A stretch of 64,000 nt of DNA from Acholeplasmataceae bacterium. GTDB lineage: Bacteria; Bacillota_I; Bacilli_A; Acholeplasmatales; Acholeplasmataceae. The stretch is taken from contig JAIOQX010000003.1 of the NCBI GenBank assembly GCA_021108415.1, forward strand, positions 310,001 to 374,000, in the 5' to 3' direction. The position numbers and the translations under genes were made by a program. Shown here piece after piece: positions 35,097 through 42,867 of this stretch. The stretch's first letter is position 1. Every line of letters starts with the position of its first letter. Below the pieces are notes generated by a model. That model was given only the letters and a program-made list of their open reading frames with translations. It had not been told where the DNA came from and ran no database searches.

Positions 35097-35543
35097 ATGA
35101 TGTATATAAAAACAGTAGGATATAGATGGATAGCTTTTATGATTGATATTTTAATTGGAGGAGTAATTGGTGTCATCCTAAACTTCTTGTTTGGGTTTGG
35201 TACGCTTGACACGTCACCAGGTAATCTTTCATTTTCTATGAACTTAATAGAAGCCACATCTCTTTATACAGTATATTTTACATGTATAGAATATCTAATG
35301 TATGGACAGACACCAGGAAAGAAAGCTTTAAATATAGAAGTTAAAACAATAGATATGAAATCTTTTGAAAAAAGAGAGTATTATTTATATAGAGGTTTTA
35401 TTAAAGGTATTCTTATCATAGCCTCAGTTATCTCGTTTTTGATAGTTGTCTTTAATAAAGATAAGCAATCATTTCATGACTTAATCATGAAGACGATTGT
35501 AGTTAGAAAAGTAGAAGCTAATCAAGTGGTTAGCAAAGATTAA
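35097..35543 (+). CDS. RDD family membrane protein
   Basis: A 148-aa protein with the RDD-family layout. YRWIAFMIDILIGGVIGVILNFLFGFG gives the Arg-x(n)-Asp first-helix motif, a second helix covers SLYTVYFTCIEYLMYG, and the conserved GQTPGKKALNIEVKTID follows. A third helix is GILIIASVISFLIVVF, then DKQSFHDLIMKTIVV. RDD proteins are implicated in ion or small-solute exchange in some bacteria, but most are uncharacterised. Two ATGs in tandem fit the GGAGGG site. Confidence 0.85.
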   Translation: MMYIKTVGYRWIAFMIDILIGGVIGVILNFLFGFGTLDTSPGNLSFSMNLIEATSLYTVYFTCIEYLMYGQTPGKKALNIEVKTIDMKSFEKREYYLYRGFIKGILIIASVISFLIVVFNKDKQSFHDLIMKTIVVRKVEANQVVSKD

Positions 35544-35574
35544 GTTATAAAAACAATTCAATTAATAAAGATAT

Positions 35575-35645
35575 AAAACGCAATAAATTACTACTTATAT
35601 GATATATAGATATGATATAAGTAATTTATTGCGCTTTATTTTTAT
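35575..35645 (+). terminator. Long imperfect hairpin terminator after the RDD gene
   Basis: GCAATAAATTA(CTA)CTTATAT pairs with ATATAAGTAATTTATTGC across an AT-rich loop, followed by GCTTTATTTTT. One 3-base bulge interrupts the stem. Confidence 0.7.
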
Positions 35646-35673
35646 GTAATTAAATAAAAGAAAAGTATATTCT

Positions 35674-35702
35674 TTGACAAACTTACACTGTAAGTATATA
35701 AT
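35674..35702 (+). promoter_or_regulatory. Consensus promoter of the TetR-DUF4386 operon
   Basis: Perfect -35 TTGACA and -10 TATAAT with a 17-base spacer, about 24 bases upstream of the ATG. Confidence 0.88.
35681..35695. promoter_or_regulatory. TetR operator
   Basis: ACTTACA C TGTAAGT, a perfect 15-base palindrome filling the spacer between -35 and -10, the expected place for TetR autorepression. Confidence 0.8.
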
Positions 35703-35726
35703 GATTGAGAAATGAGGTAAGTATCC

Positions 35727-36371
35727 ATGAAACATAAACTTAACAAGTCTTTAATCATAGAAGAAGCATTTAAATATGCTGATCAAAATGGACTAGATAA
35801 ATTGTCAATGAGAACACTTGCTAGTCAACTAGGTGTGAAAGCTATGTCTTTGTATAATCACATAGAAAATAAAGAAGATTTAATTGAAAGTATCGTAGAT
35901 CATTTAATGGGTCTGTTGACTTATGATGATAACAATAATTGGCAAACCGCAATCAAGCATAGATCAGATGCATTAAAAGATCTTTTACTTAAACATAAGT
36001 GGGGTTTAATGCCTTTAATGTATGGATTTCATAATGGACCTTATATTACAAAAGACTATGATCGCTTTATAGGTATTTTAAGACATAGTGGTTTTTCATT
36101 TATAGCTTGTGATCAAATCATATCGTCAGTTAATGCATATATATATGGATTTGTTTTATCTAGGATTAATTTTCCAATAGAAGTAGAAAATTATCAAAAG
36201 GTTGCTGACGATTATAAAGATTTCTTTCCTAAAGATCAACTACCTTATTTATGGGAGATGTCTAATGAGATTAGATTAGGTCGTTATAGTGGTATTACAG
36301 ATTTTGAATTGGGTTTAGATTTTATTATTAAAGGGATTGAAACAATCCTAAAAGAAAAAGGAGAATTATAA
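35727..36371 (+). CDS. TetR-family regulator (TetR_C-like ligand domain)
   Basis: A 214-aa TetR-family repressor. The N-terminal HTH reads IIEEAFKYADQNGLDKLSMRTLASQLGVKAMSLYNHIENKEDLIESIVDHL. The C-terminal domain (SDALKDLLLKHKWGLMPLMYGFHNGPYITKDYDRFIGILRHSGFS) resembles the all-alpha ligand domain of TetR-C proteins. A perfect promoter with a palindrome inside the spacer lies just upstream, so autorepression is likely. The membrane protein gene 2 bases downstream is the probable co-regulated target. Confidence 0.9.
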   Translation: MKHKLNKSLIIEEAFKYADQNGLDKLSMRTLASQLGVKAMSLYNHIENKEDLIESIVDHLMGLLTYDDNNNWQTAIKHRSDALKDLLLKHKWGLMPLMYGFHNGPYITKDYDRFIGILRHSGFSFIACDQIISSVNAYIYGFVLSRINFPIEVENYQKVADDYKDFFPKDQLPYLWEMSNEIRLGRYSGITDFELGLDFIIKGIETILKEKGEL

Positions 36372-36373
36372 AA

Positions 36374-37012
36374 ATGAATCAAAGAAAAAGAAGTTTAATC
36401 GCAGGTATATTATATTTATCATTGGCATTAATTGGACCATTTGCATTATTGATTATTCCAAGCCAATTTGATGTTGATCAAGTTGAAGTTTTTACAAGTA
36501 ATCATTTATGGCTTGTGATGATCTGGTTGTTTTTAGATTTAGTCATCATTGGTATAGAGGTTTCATTGACCATTCATTTATGTAAATTATTTAGTGTGTA
36601 TCATAAGACATTATCGATGATTACCAGTTTTTTTAGATTGGTTGTCGTATTGGTGATGGTAGTCAATGTTATATTCTTAAGTTTAATTTTAATAAATCAA
36701 GGAAATAACGCATTATTATATATTGATTATCATCAAATAGGTGTCTATGTATGGCAATTATGGTTTAGCGTTCATGTGTTCTTATTGGGATTAATGGTTC
36801 TCATCTATAATAAATCCTTATGGAAATACTTAGGCGCAGCATTAATTCTTGGAGCATTTGGGTATATGATAGATGCAATAAGAGCTTTGTTTGAATTAGA
36901 TTACGCTATTTTAGCAAGTATATCTAGTATTTTATTAGTCTTTATTACAATCAGTGAGATTGGAATGGCAATTGGTTTAATAATGAATAAAATCATAGAT
37001 AGAAAAGATTAA
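36374..37012 (+). CDS. DUF4386 family membrane protein
   Basis: A 212-aa protein with about six membrane helices starting RSLIAGILYLSLALIGPFALLIIPSQF, the typical DUF4386 opening. VHVFLLGLMVLIYNKSLWKYLGAALILGAFGYMIDAI is a later conserved region. Family function is unknown. It is translationally adjacent to the TetR gene (2-base gap, AAAGGAG in the regulator's last codons) and so is likely induced by its ligand. Confidence 0.8.
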   Translation: MNQRKRSLIAGILYLSLALIGPFALLIIPSQFDVDQVEVFTSNHLWLVMIWLFLDLVIIGIEVSLTIHLCKLFSVYHKTLSMITSFFRLVVVLVMVVNVIFLSLILINQGNNALLYIDYHQIGVYVWQLWFSVHVFLLGLMVLIYNKSLWKYLGAALILGAFGYMIDAIRALFELDYAILASISSILLVFITISEIGMAIGLIMNKIIDRKD

Positions 37013-37331
37013 AATGTATTGTATAAGCTAGACTTATTTTATAAAGTGAAAAACAACTACCTTTGATAAACCAAGTATTTATGGTTTACACATTAGCCCA
37101 TTACTTACAACTGCGCGTTCTATAGTCACTGTTATGAAATGTTATGAAATACTAAATAGAATACGTGTGAGAACTTGTATCTAAGCAGAGAAATTCCTGC
37201 TTTTTTAAGTTGTTTATAGGTGTAATTAGATACTATGGATTTAGATAGGAAGTAATGTAAATCCAATCGAAAGAATCAGTATCGATTAGAGTTCTATTTA
37301 CAAAGAAATCAATAACATTTCAATCAAGCAC
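37013..37331. other. Gene-free stretch before the first AbiE-type locus
   Basis: About 320 bases with no credible ORF. A weak hairpin AAGCAG/CTGCTT followed by six T residues lies at 37183-37206, possibly a terminator for the DUF4386 gene. ATGAAATGTT is repeated in tandem with slight change near 37133-37150. Nothing else recognised. Confidence 0.4.
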
Positions 37332-37360
37332 TTTACAGAATTAACTTATAGTGCTATAAT
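37332..37360 (+). promoter_or_regulatory. Promoter of the first AbiE-type operon
   Basis: -35 TTTACA, 17-base spacer, -10 TATAAT, 40 bases before the antitoxin ATG. Confidence 0.65.
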
Positions 37361-37400
37361 TATTATATAAAATATATTGCATATAAAAGAAGGTGTTAAC

Positions 37401-38027
37401 ATGTATGCACAAGAACTCAATAATTTGTTTGAAGAACGAGAACCAATCTTAAGAGATGAACTAAAAAATATATTGCAAATAGAAAATGAAAATTCTTTTA
37501 ATCAAGCCTTATCAAATATGGTTCTTTTTGGACTTATCAAAAGGGTGGAGAATGGGATCTACTATATTCAAAGTTCTAATAAGAAATTTAAAAACCTTAA
37601 ACCTTCACTAAATGATATTATCTATAAGAAATATCTTAAAGATAACGCGGGATTCCGCTCAGGGGCTTATTTGTTGTACAAGTATAAATTGACTTCTCAA
37701 GTATCAGAATATTATGAGGTGTTGAGTAATAATGTTTCTTCAAGCACTAGATCAAAAAAAGAATATAATGGAAAAGCAATTATTTCAGCCCCAAAGTTTC
37801 ATATCAATAAGGAAAATATACGATATATGGAATTCTTAGAAATAATGAAACAAATTGATTCAAGTGATTATAATTTTAATGAAAGTATTGAAAAGTTATC
37901 CAATTTATTCCTTGAAATGAAATTAGATAAAGACCTATTAATTATGTATAGTAATTATTATAAGGGAAATCGTTTTATAAATCTTCGCAATAACATTAAA
38001 GGAGTCATTGACTATGAAACTGCATGA
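37401..38027 (+). CDS. AbiEi-like antitoxin/transcriptional regulator (locus 1)
   Basis: A 208-aa protein if it starts at MYAQELNNLFEEREPILRDELKN (37401, with GAAGGTG upstream); the track start is an unsupported TTG. An N-terminal winged helix (about 1-60, ALSNMVLFGLIKRVENGIYYI) is followed by the AbiEi/DUF6088-type domain with IIYKKYLKDNAGFRSGAYLLYKYKLTSQVSEYYEVLSN. Such proteins repress their operon and neutralise the partner nucleotidyltransferase in type IV toxin-antitoxin systems. The toxin gene overlaps its end by 14 bases. Confidence 0.8.
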   Translation: MYAQELNNLFEEREPILRDELKNILQIENENSFNQALSNMVLFGLIKRVENGIYYIQSSNKKFKNLKPSLNDIIYKKYLKDNAGFRSGAYLLYKYKLTSQVSEYYEVLSNNVSSSTRSKKEYNGKAIISAPKFHINKENIRYMEFLEIMKQIDSSDYNFNESIEKLSNLFLEMKLDKDLLIMYSNYYKGNRFINLRNNIKGVIDYETA

Positions 38028-38928
38028 AAACACTGATTTATTTCAAAATTATATTTCATTGGCAAGTCAAGAAGAGGATATTGATGAGGCAATTGTTATC
38101 AAAGACTACTATGTTACACTTGCACTTAAAAAATTATACAGTGTAAATGAACACTTGATTTTTATTGGTGGAACATCATTATCAAAGTGCTTTCAGATCA
38201 TTAATCGGTTTTCAGAAGATATTGATTTGGTAGCAACAGCGAACTCGAGAAAAGCAAAACAAAAACAAACATATGAAGCTATTCAAGAATTAAAAGAAAT
38301 CTGGACTGGAGCAATAGAAGAACAAAATAAACCTTTGTCTGATTTTAAAGAAGTGTATCTTCATTATCCTTCCAAACATGAAACTGAACTGGACCAAAGA
38401 GTGAAGATTGAGCTAATTACTTTTATGGAGCCTTTTCCAATTATTGAAAAAGAAATTGTACCAATAATATATAAATACTTAGATGAATCAGAAATAGAAG
38501 AATTTGAAGTTCATCCAATTACTGTAAAAACACAAGAACCTTACCGGACAATGATGGAGAAAATATTACTAGAAAAGGAATTGTATAAAGAATTTTTTCT
38601 GGAACTACATTCAGATGAATCACAAGAAAAAAGAGCTAGGGATTTTTATGACATTCATAAAATATGGCAGTACTATAAAAAAAGATTACCTATTGATAAT
38701 TTAGAACTTAACAGAATCATTGAATCAAGGATATCGAATAGAAGATCAAGAACAACTATCTCATTGGATGAAATCAATAAATATAGTCTGCTTGAGATGT
38801 TTGAAATGAGAAACATTGAGAAGCAATTAACAGGTGTTGACAAACGGAAACTATCAATCCGTGATTTAAATATTACTCAAATTAAAACATCACTTAAAGA
38901 GATTGATATGTATTTTATTAATTTTTAA
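38014..38928 (+). CDS. AbiEii-like nucleotidyltransferase toxin (locus 1)
   Basis: About 304 aa starting at MKLHENTDLFQNY (38014), nine bases after AAAGGAG. The DNA polymerase-beta-type nucleotidyltransferase motif reads LIFIGGTSLSKCFQIINRFSEDIDLVA, combining the GGTSLSK loop with the catalytic Asp pair in EDIDL. Downstream RARDFYDIHKIWQYYKKR matches the conserved KxRDxYDL region of AbiEii. Known AbiEii-like toxins (MenT) transfer nucleotides to tRNA or other RNA. It overlaps the antitoxin gene, as usual. Confidence 0.85.
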   Translation: MKLHENTDLFQNYISLASQEEDIDEAIVIKDYYVTLALKKLYSVNEHLIFIGGTSLSKCFQIINRFSEDIDLVATANSRKAKQKQTYEAIQELKEIWTGAIEEQNKPLSDFKEVYLHYPSKHETELDQRVKIELITFMEPFPIIEKEIVPIIYKYLDESEIEEFEVHPITVKTQEPYRTMMEKILLEKELYKEFFLELHSDESQEKRARDFYDIHKIWQYYKKRLPIDNLELNRIIESRISNRRSRTTISLDEINKYSLLEMFEMRNIEKQLTGVDKRKLSIRDLNITQIKTSLKEIDMYFINF

Positions 38929-38947
38929 TAAGAAATGAGGGATTGGA

Positions 38948-39454
38948 ATGCATATTCAATGTACAAAGAATTTGTTAGATTTTTTGAAACCTGAAGTGAT
39001 TGAGAAAGATACTGATCATGATCTATTTGCATGGCACGCAAATTACATAACTATCAATCGAAGAAAACTATTGATTTTGATGAATGATTTAACTCGATTT
39101 TGTATTGTATTATACGGAGTGAAGAAAAGTGATTTTAAAGATCCAGTCATGATGTTGCAAAAATCAATAATCATTTCGATGGAAGTTGAAGAATTTGATC
39201 AAGAGCTTGTCCTACACTATGTTAATCAAATCAAAAAAGTGACTTATAGTAAAACAAAAGATAGAACCTTAGTAGCTCAATTAAATAGAGCTGTTGAGGA
39301 TTCTTGGTGGATTTGTGAGAGTCGTTTATACGAACAACTTTTTCAGCCTGATATTGCGAGTAGTTTAAACAATGCTTTTGTTGGTACGAATCATTGGAAA
39401 CAAGTCCATCAACCAGTTGTAAAAATGAAAGAATATCTAGAGATTCTTAAGTGA
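38948..39454 (+). CDS. DUF6933-like protein, third gene of the first AbiE-type operon
   Basis: A 168-aa protein beginning MHIQCTKNLLDFLKPEVIEKDTDHDLFAWHANYITINRRKLLILMND. This N-terminus resembles the DUF6933 family (rCTKKLL...LFxWHANxxxxxRRK..V..ND). No catalytic motif is obvious. GAGGGATTGGA precedes the ATG and the gap to the toxin gene is 19 bases, so it is probably in the same operon. Whether it contributes to the toxin-antitoxin activity is unknown. Confidence 0.65.
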   Translation: MHIQCTKNLLDFLKPEVIEKDTDHDLFAWHANYITINRRKLLILMNDLTRFCIVLYGVKKSDFKDPVMMLQKSIIISMEVEEFDQELVLHYVNQIKKVTYSKTKDRTLVAQLNRAVEDSWWICESRLYEQLFQPDIASSLNNAFVGTNHWKQVHQPVVKMKEYLEILK

Positions 39455-40017
39455 TTTTCGCTTAGAGCAAAATCGCCTCTAGATAATCTTTATAGAGGTG
39501 AATAATTTAAATAACTTTGAGATAATAGCAGTAGATAAAATTTTCTCTGGAGAATGTATTTTCAACATACAGTCAACGTCTAAATTAAGAGCACAAAAGG
39601 TTAAAAATGTTTGACTTTTTGTTGCTTTTATATTACTCGCGCTTAGGCATGTAGGTAGACTATTAGTGATTATGTAGTTATTCTGAACTTGTATGAAGTA
39701 ATACCTTCAATAACTCTAAATATACAAAAGATAGAAGAAATTCTATCTTTTTGATTTAAATTGACGAAATTAAAGTTTTAATGTCTATGATACTACTTAA
39801 CGTTTATATAGAATTATTTTACAAATAAGGTAGAACTGGAGAATACTTAATTATTCGAAGCTGTCTTTTAATGGAATCACTAAGTTCGGATTGTGGTTGT
39901 AATGTTTTCTATTAGAAACTTTAGCGTGTAGAATTCAGTCAGACCATAAAGTATGAGAAATATAATTTGTCTATAAGTGATAAAAATTTTATAATTTAAA
40001 ATTAATAAGTTTTTTTC
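39455..40017. other. Gene-free stretch with a lone strong terminator
   Basis: About 560 bases without a credible ORF. Short hairpins occur at 39453-39474 and 39475-39498, and a perfect terminator-like hairpin at 39726-39752. The rest looks like decayed intergenic DNA. Confidence 0.45.
39726..39752 (+). terminator. Terminator-like hairpin far from any gene end
   Basis: AAAAGATAGAA GAAA TTCTATCTTTT, 11 perfect pairs with a GNRA tetraloop and trailing T residues, 270 bases after the nearest upstream stop codon. Confidence 0.65.
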
Positions 40018-40046
40018 TTGACAAATAAAAACAATGTGTATATACT
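40018..40046 (+). promoter_or_regulatory. Promoter of the ABC/GntR operon
   Basis: -35 TTGACA, 17-base spacer, -10 TATACT, just upstream of AGGAGG and the ATG at 40078. Confidence 0.8.
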
Positions 40047-40066
40047 GTGTATGTACGATATATACA
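40037..40066. promoter_or_regulatory. YtrA-type operator candidate
   Basis: TGTATATA and TATATACA arms (perfect inverted repeat) separated by 14 bases. It covers the -10 box and start region; the GntR/YtrA gene in the operon is the natural binder. Confidence 0.65.
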
Positions 40067-40077
40067 GGAGGTACAAA

Positions 40078-40929
40078 ATGAATAGCATAGAAATTAAAAA
40101 TTTAACAAAAAGCTATAAAACATTTACACTAAATAACATTAACCTATCCGTTCCCAAAGGATACATTATGGGTTTTATCGGTGAAAATGGAGCTGGAAAA
40201 ACAACAACGATTAAGACATTATTAAACATTGCCAAAAGAGATCAAGGCGAAGTTACGATATTAGGTAGAGACTTAGATTCAAATGAACTTGACATTAAAT
40301 CTAAGATTGGTTATGTATCAGGTGACATGTTTTATCCTAAAAAATCTATTAAAGAGATTACTAAGGTGTATAAGAGGTTCTATACTCAATGGGATGAATC
40401 ACTATATCAATCATATTTAGTAAAATTTAAATTAGATCCTAACAAAAAGATACATGAATTATCTAAAGGGATGCAACTTAAATATCTAATTACCTTATCA
40501 TTATCTCATCATGCTGAATTACTCATCTTAGATGAACCCACTAGTGGGTTAGATCCAGTAGCTAGAGATAATCTATTAGAATTATTTCAAACGATTATAG
40601 AAGATGAAGAAACAACTATTTTCTTTTCAACACATATTACCAGTGATTTAGAAAAATGTGCTGATTATATTACATTTATCAAAGACGGAAACATCATTGA
40701 ATCATGTTCAAAAGATGATTTGATCGATGCATATCGATATGTGAGTGGTTCAGAAAAAGAATTAGAAATAATGAAAGATCGATTGATATCATTTAAAACA
40801 AATGCATTTGGATTTAATGGATTGATAAAAACAAATAATGTTGTAAAATCAGATACAGCAAAAATTGGTCAACCAACACTTGATGAGATTATGATATTTC
40901 ATACAGCACAAGAAGGAGTTATTTTATGA
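40078..40929 (+). CDS. ABC transporter ATP-binding protein (YtrB-like)
   Basis: A 283-aa ATPase starting MNSIEIKNLTKSYKTF after a strong AGGAGGT site; the 20 extra track residues run through the promoter. Walker A is GENGAGKTT, the signature HELSKGMQLKY, and Walker B LLILDEPTSGLDP followed by the FFSTHI switch His. The signature (LSKGM) and the downstream C-terminal region match drug- or envelope-stress-type ABC-2 exporters controlled by YtrA-like GntR regulators. It overlaps the permease gene by 4 bases. Confidence 0.92.
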   Translation: MNSIEIKNLTKSYKTFTLNNINLSVPKGYIMGFIGENGAGKTTTIKTLLNIAKRDQGEVTILGRDLDSNELDIKSKIGYVSGDMFYPKKSIKEITKVYKRFYTQWDESLYQSYLVKFKLDPNKKIHELSKGMQLKYLITLSLSHHAELLILDEPTSGLDPVARDNLLELFQTIIEDEETTIFFSTHITSDLEKCADYITFIKDGNIIESCSKDDLIDAYRYVSGSEKELEIMKDRLISFKTNAFGFNGLIKTNNVVKSDTAKIGQPTLDEIMIFHTAQEGVIL

Positions 40930-41564
40930 AGAATTTAATTTATAAAGAGTTAGGATTATCAATTAATAAGTTCTTTTATCTTTTACCAATTATTTTAGGT
41001 GGATTACTATTTATTCCTAATTGGATATTTATACTAGTGTTTTTCTATTTCTTTTGGCTAAGTGTTCCAAATATATTTGGTTCATATCTACAACAAGGTG
41101 ACTATAAATTATTATCTGTATTGCCTATTAAAAGAAAAGATATTGCAACTTCTAAGATTTATACCATGTTTATGATTGAAGGACTACATTTAGGAATTGC
41201 AGTTATATTTGGATTCATTCATAATTGGATTTATGGGTCATGGAATTTCTTTTTTGATATAAACTTGGCATTCTTTGGTATTGGTATATTATTGTTTGGG
41301 GTATTTAACATTAGTTTTTTTCCGGGATATTTTAAAACGGCACACTTTTATGGTAAACCACTAATTTTTGCTTCAATTACTACACTAATATATGGGTTCA
41401 TCATTGAGTTTAGTGTTACAAAATATCAATTTGTAAAAGATATATTTGAAGGAACTATAGAGATGCAAGCTATAACGTTTAGTATAACTGCCTTACTTGG
41501 TGTCTTATTAAGCTATTTAGCTTTACGAATCTCTCAAAAAAGAATGATGGAAATTGACTTATGA
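40926..41564 (+). CDS. ABC-2 transporter permease
   Basis: A 212-aa permease with six likely helices (FYLLPIILGGLLFIPNWIFILVFFYFFW, GLHLGIAVIFGFIHNWIYG, FGIGILLFGVFNISFF, and others) and the cytoplasmic motif GDYKLLSVLPIKRKDIATSKI, typical of ABC-2 permeases next to YtrB-like ATPases. Start ATG overlaps the ATPase stop, and its stop overlaps the regulator start, so the three genes are translationally coupled. Confidence 0.85.
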   Translation: MKNLIYKELGLSINKFFYLLPIILGGLLFIPNWIFILVFFYFFWLSVPNIFGSYLQQGDYKLLSVLPIKRKDIATSKIYTMFMIEGLHLGIAVIFGFIHNWIYGSWNFFFDINLAFFGIGILLFGVFNISFFPGYFKTAHFYGKPLIFASITTLIYGFIIEFSVTKYQFVKDIFEGTIEMQAITFSITALLGVLLSYLALRISQKRMMEIDL

Positions 41565-41941
41565 GAAATATTGTCGTGAGAAATACGACTCAAACGCCAA
41601 TATACCAACAAATCTTTGATCAATTGTCTTCTCAAATTATGAATGGTGATTTGAAAGCGGATCAACCCCTACCTTCTATGAGAACAGCAGCAAAAGAATT
41701 AAGGGTAAGTATCATCACAATTAAAAAAACTTGGGAATTACTTGAATCACAAGGTTTGATTTATACGATACAGGGCAAAGGGGCTTATGTAAGAGGTCAC
41801 TCTAAAGTTGATTTAGACGTAAAAAAACTAGAAATCATAAAAGAGGTTATGACAGACGCGATTGATTCTATAAAATCTTATCAATTACCAAAAGAAAAAA
41901 TTATTGAAATTATTAATGACATATATGAAGAAAAAGATTAA
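41561..41941 (+). CDS. GntR-family regulator, YtrA subfamily
   Basis: A 126-aa protein with the N-terminal GntR winged helix (QTPIYQQIFDQLSSQIMNGDLKADQPLPSMRTAAKELRVSIITIKKTWELLESQGLIYTIQGKGAYV) and the short C-terminal helical tail of the YtrA subfamily. It is the last gene of its operon, whereas YtrA is often first. An inverted repeat at the operon promoter is the likely autoregulatory site. Confidence 0.92.
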   Translation: MRNIVVRNTTQTPIYQQIFDQLSSQIMNGDLKADQPLPSMRTAAKELRVSIITIKKTWELLESQGLIYTIQGKGAYVRGHSKVDLDVKKLEIIKEVMTDAIDSIKSYQLPKEKIIEIINDIYEEKD

Positions 41942-42046
41942 GAATGTATTGAAATTTTAGTAAGATGATTGGGCATAAAAAAAACAATTAAAGTGTTTTC
42001 TTATGAGGGTTACAACTCAATATATATATATATATAAATTCATAAC

Positions 42047-42087
42047 ACCAACAGATAAAATCGATTTTATTCTGTTGGTATTTTTTT
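42047..42087 (+). terminator. Terminator after the ABC/GntR operon
   Basis: ACCAACAGA(T)AAAA/TTTTA(T)TCTGTTGGT hairpin with TCGA-type loop and seven T residues. A run of about eight TA units precedes it at 42021-42036. Confidence 0.85.
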
Positions 42088-42118
42088 CATGTAATTAGAT
42101 AAAATATGATTTTCAAAC

Positions 42119-42159
42119 TTGTGACAAATATTCTCTTATTACAAGAAATAATGTCACAA
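42119..42159. promoter_or_regulatory. Inverted repeat upstream of the second AbiE-type operon
   Basis: TTGTGACA and TGTCACAA form perfect 8-base arms 25 bases apart. A -10 TATAAT (42176-42181) follows, so the right arm covers the -35 region. Probable antitoxin operator. Confidence 0.6.
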
Positions 42160-42204
42160 AGTTAAATGTTTATGTTATAATGATACTGTAAAATAGGAGG
42201 TGTT

Positions 42205-42867
42205 GTGAAAGTGAAGAAAATAATAAATCAATTATATGAATACATTGAAAAGAAATATAAATATAGTGAACCGTTTCTTTTGAAAGAATTATATGAAGGT
42301 TTTCCGGATGTTAATCAAGGTACAATTAGAGAATCGGTGAGGAGATTACTTGATCAAGAAAAATTGATTAAATCAAAAAATGGTGTCTATGGATTACCAG
42401 ATCCTAATCGAATATTAAAGACAGCTGTATTGAATTCTGAAGATGCCCTTAATAAAAAGTATATCAAGTCTGAAGATGGTAGTGTCATTGGATATAGAAG
42501 CGGATTCTATATTGCAAACGCATTAAGATTAACGACACAAACATCTAGCGATTTAGTGATATACTCTAATGAGGTATCAAAGAAAAAGAGAACCATAAAA
42601 GTTAAAAACATGAGAGTGATCATTAATCAATCTAGAGTTAGAGTGACCAACAAGAATTACAAGTTGCTTCAAGTTTTAGATTTATTCGTTGATTTTAACA
42701 AATTTAGTGAATACTCATTAAATGATTCAAAAGAGAAGATCAGTCATTATCTATATGAGCTAGACTTATCAAATGAAGAGATTGAACATATTGTAGAGGC
42801 ATATCCAAAAGATGCGCAAATACAGTTTTACAAATTGGGAGGGACTCATGCATTTACACACAAATAA
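42205..42867 (+). CDS. AbiEi-like antitoxin/transcriptional regulator (locus 2)
   Basis: A 220-aa protein with an N-terminal winged helix (EPFLLKELYEGFPDVNQGTIRESVRRLLDQEKLIKSKNGVYGLPD) and an AbiEi-type second domain (YRSGFYIANALRLTTQTSSDLVIYSNEVSKKKRTIKVKNMRVII). GTG start near AGGAGG; a second GTG six bases on is also possible. It differs in sequence from the locus 1 antitoxin, so the two loci are not a recent duplication. Its 3' end overlaps the toxin gene. Confidence 0.82.
   Translation: MKVKKIINQLYEYIEKKYKYSEPFLLKELYEGFPDVNQGTIRESVRRLLDQEKLIKSKNGVYGLPDPNRILKTAVLNSEDALNKKYIKSEDGSVIGYRSGFYIANALRLTTQTSSDLVIYSNEVSKKKRTIKVKNMRVIINQSRVRVTNKNYKLLQVLDLFVDFNKFSEYSLNDSKEKISHYLYELDLSNEEIEHIVEAYPKDAQIQFYKLGGTHAFTHK

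Noticed and set aside
40018-40077. Upstream extension of the ABC ATPase ORF
   Set aside because: It runs through the promoter and operator; AGGAGG places the start at 40078.
42021-42036. TA dinucleotide run as a phase-variable repeat
   Set aside because: It lies downstream of the GntR gene and before a terminator, not in a promoter spacer or coding region, so slippage would have no evident effect.
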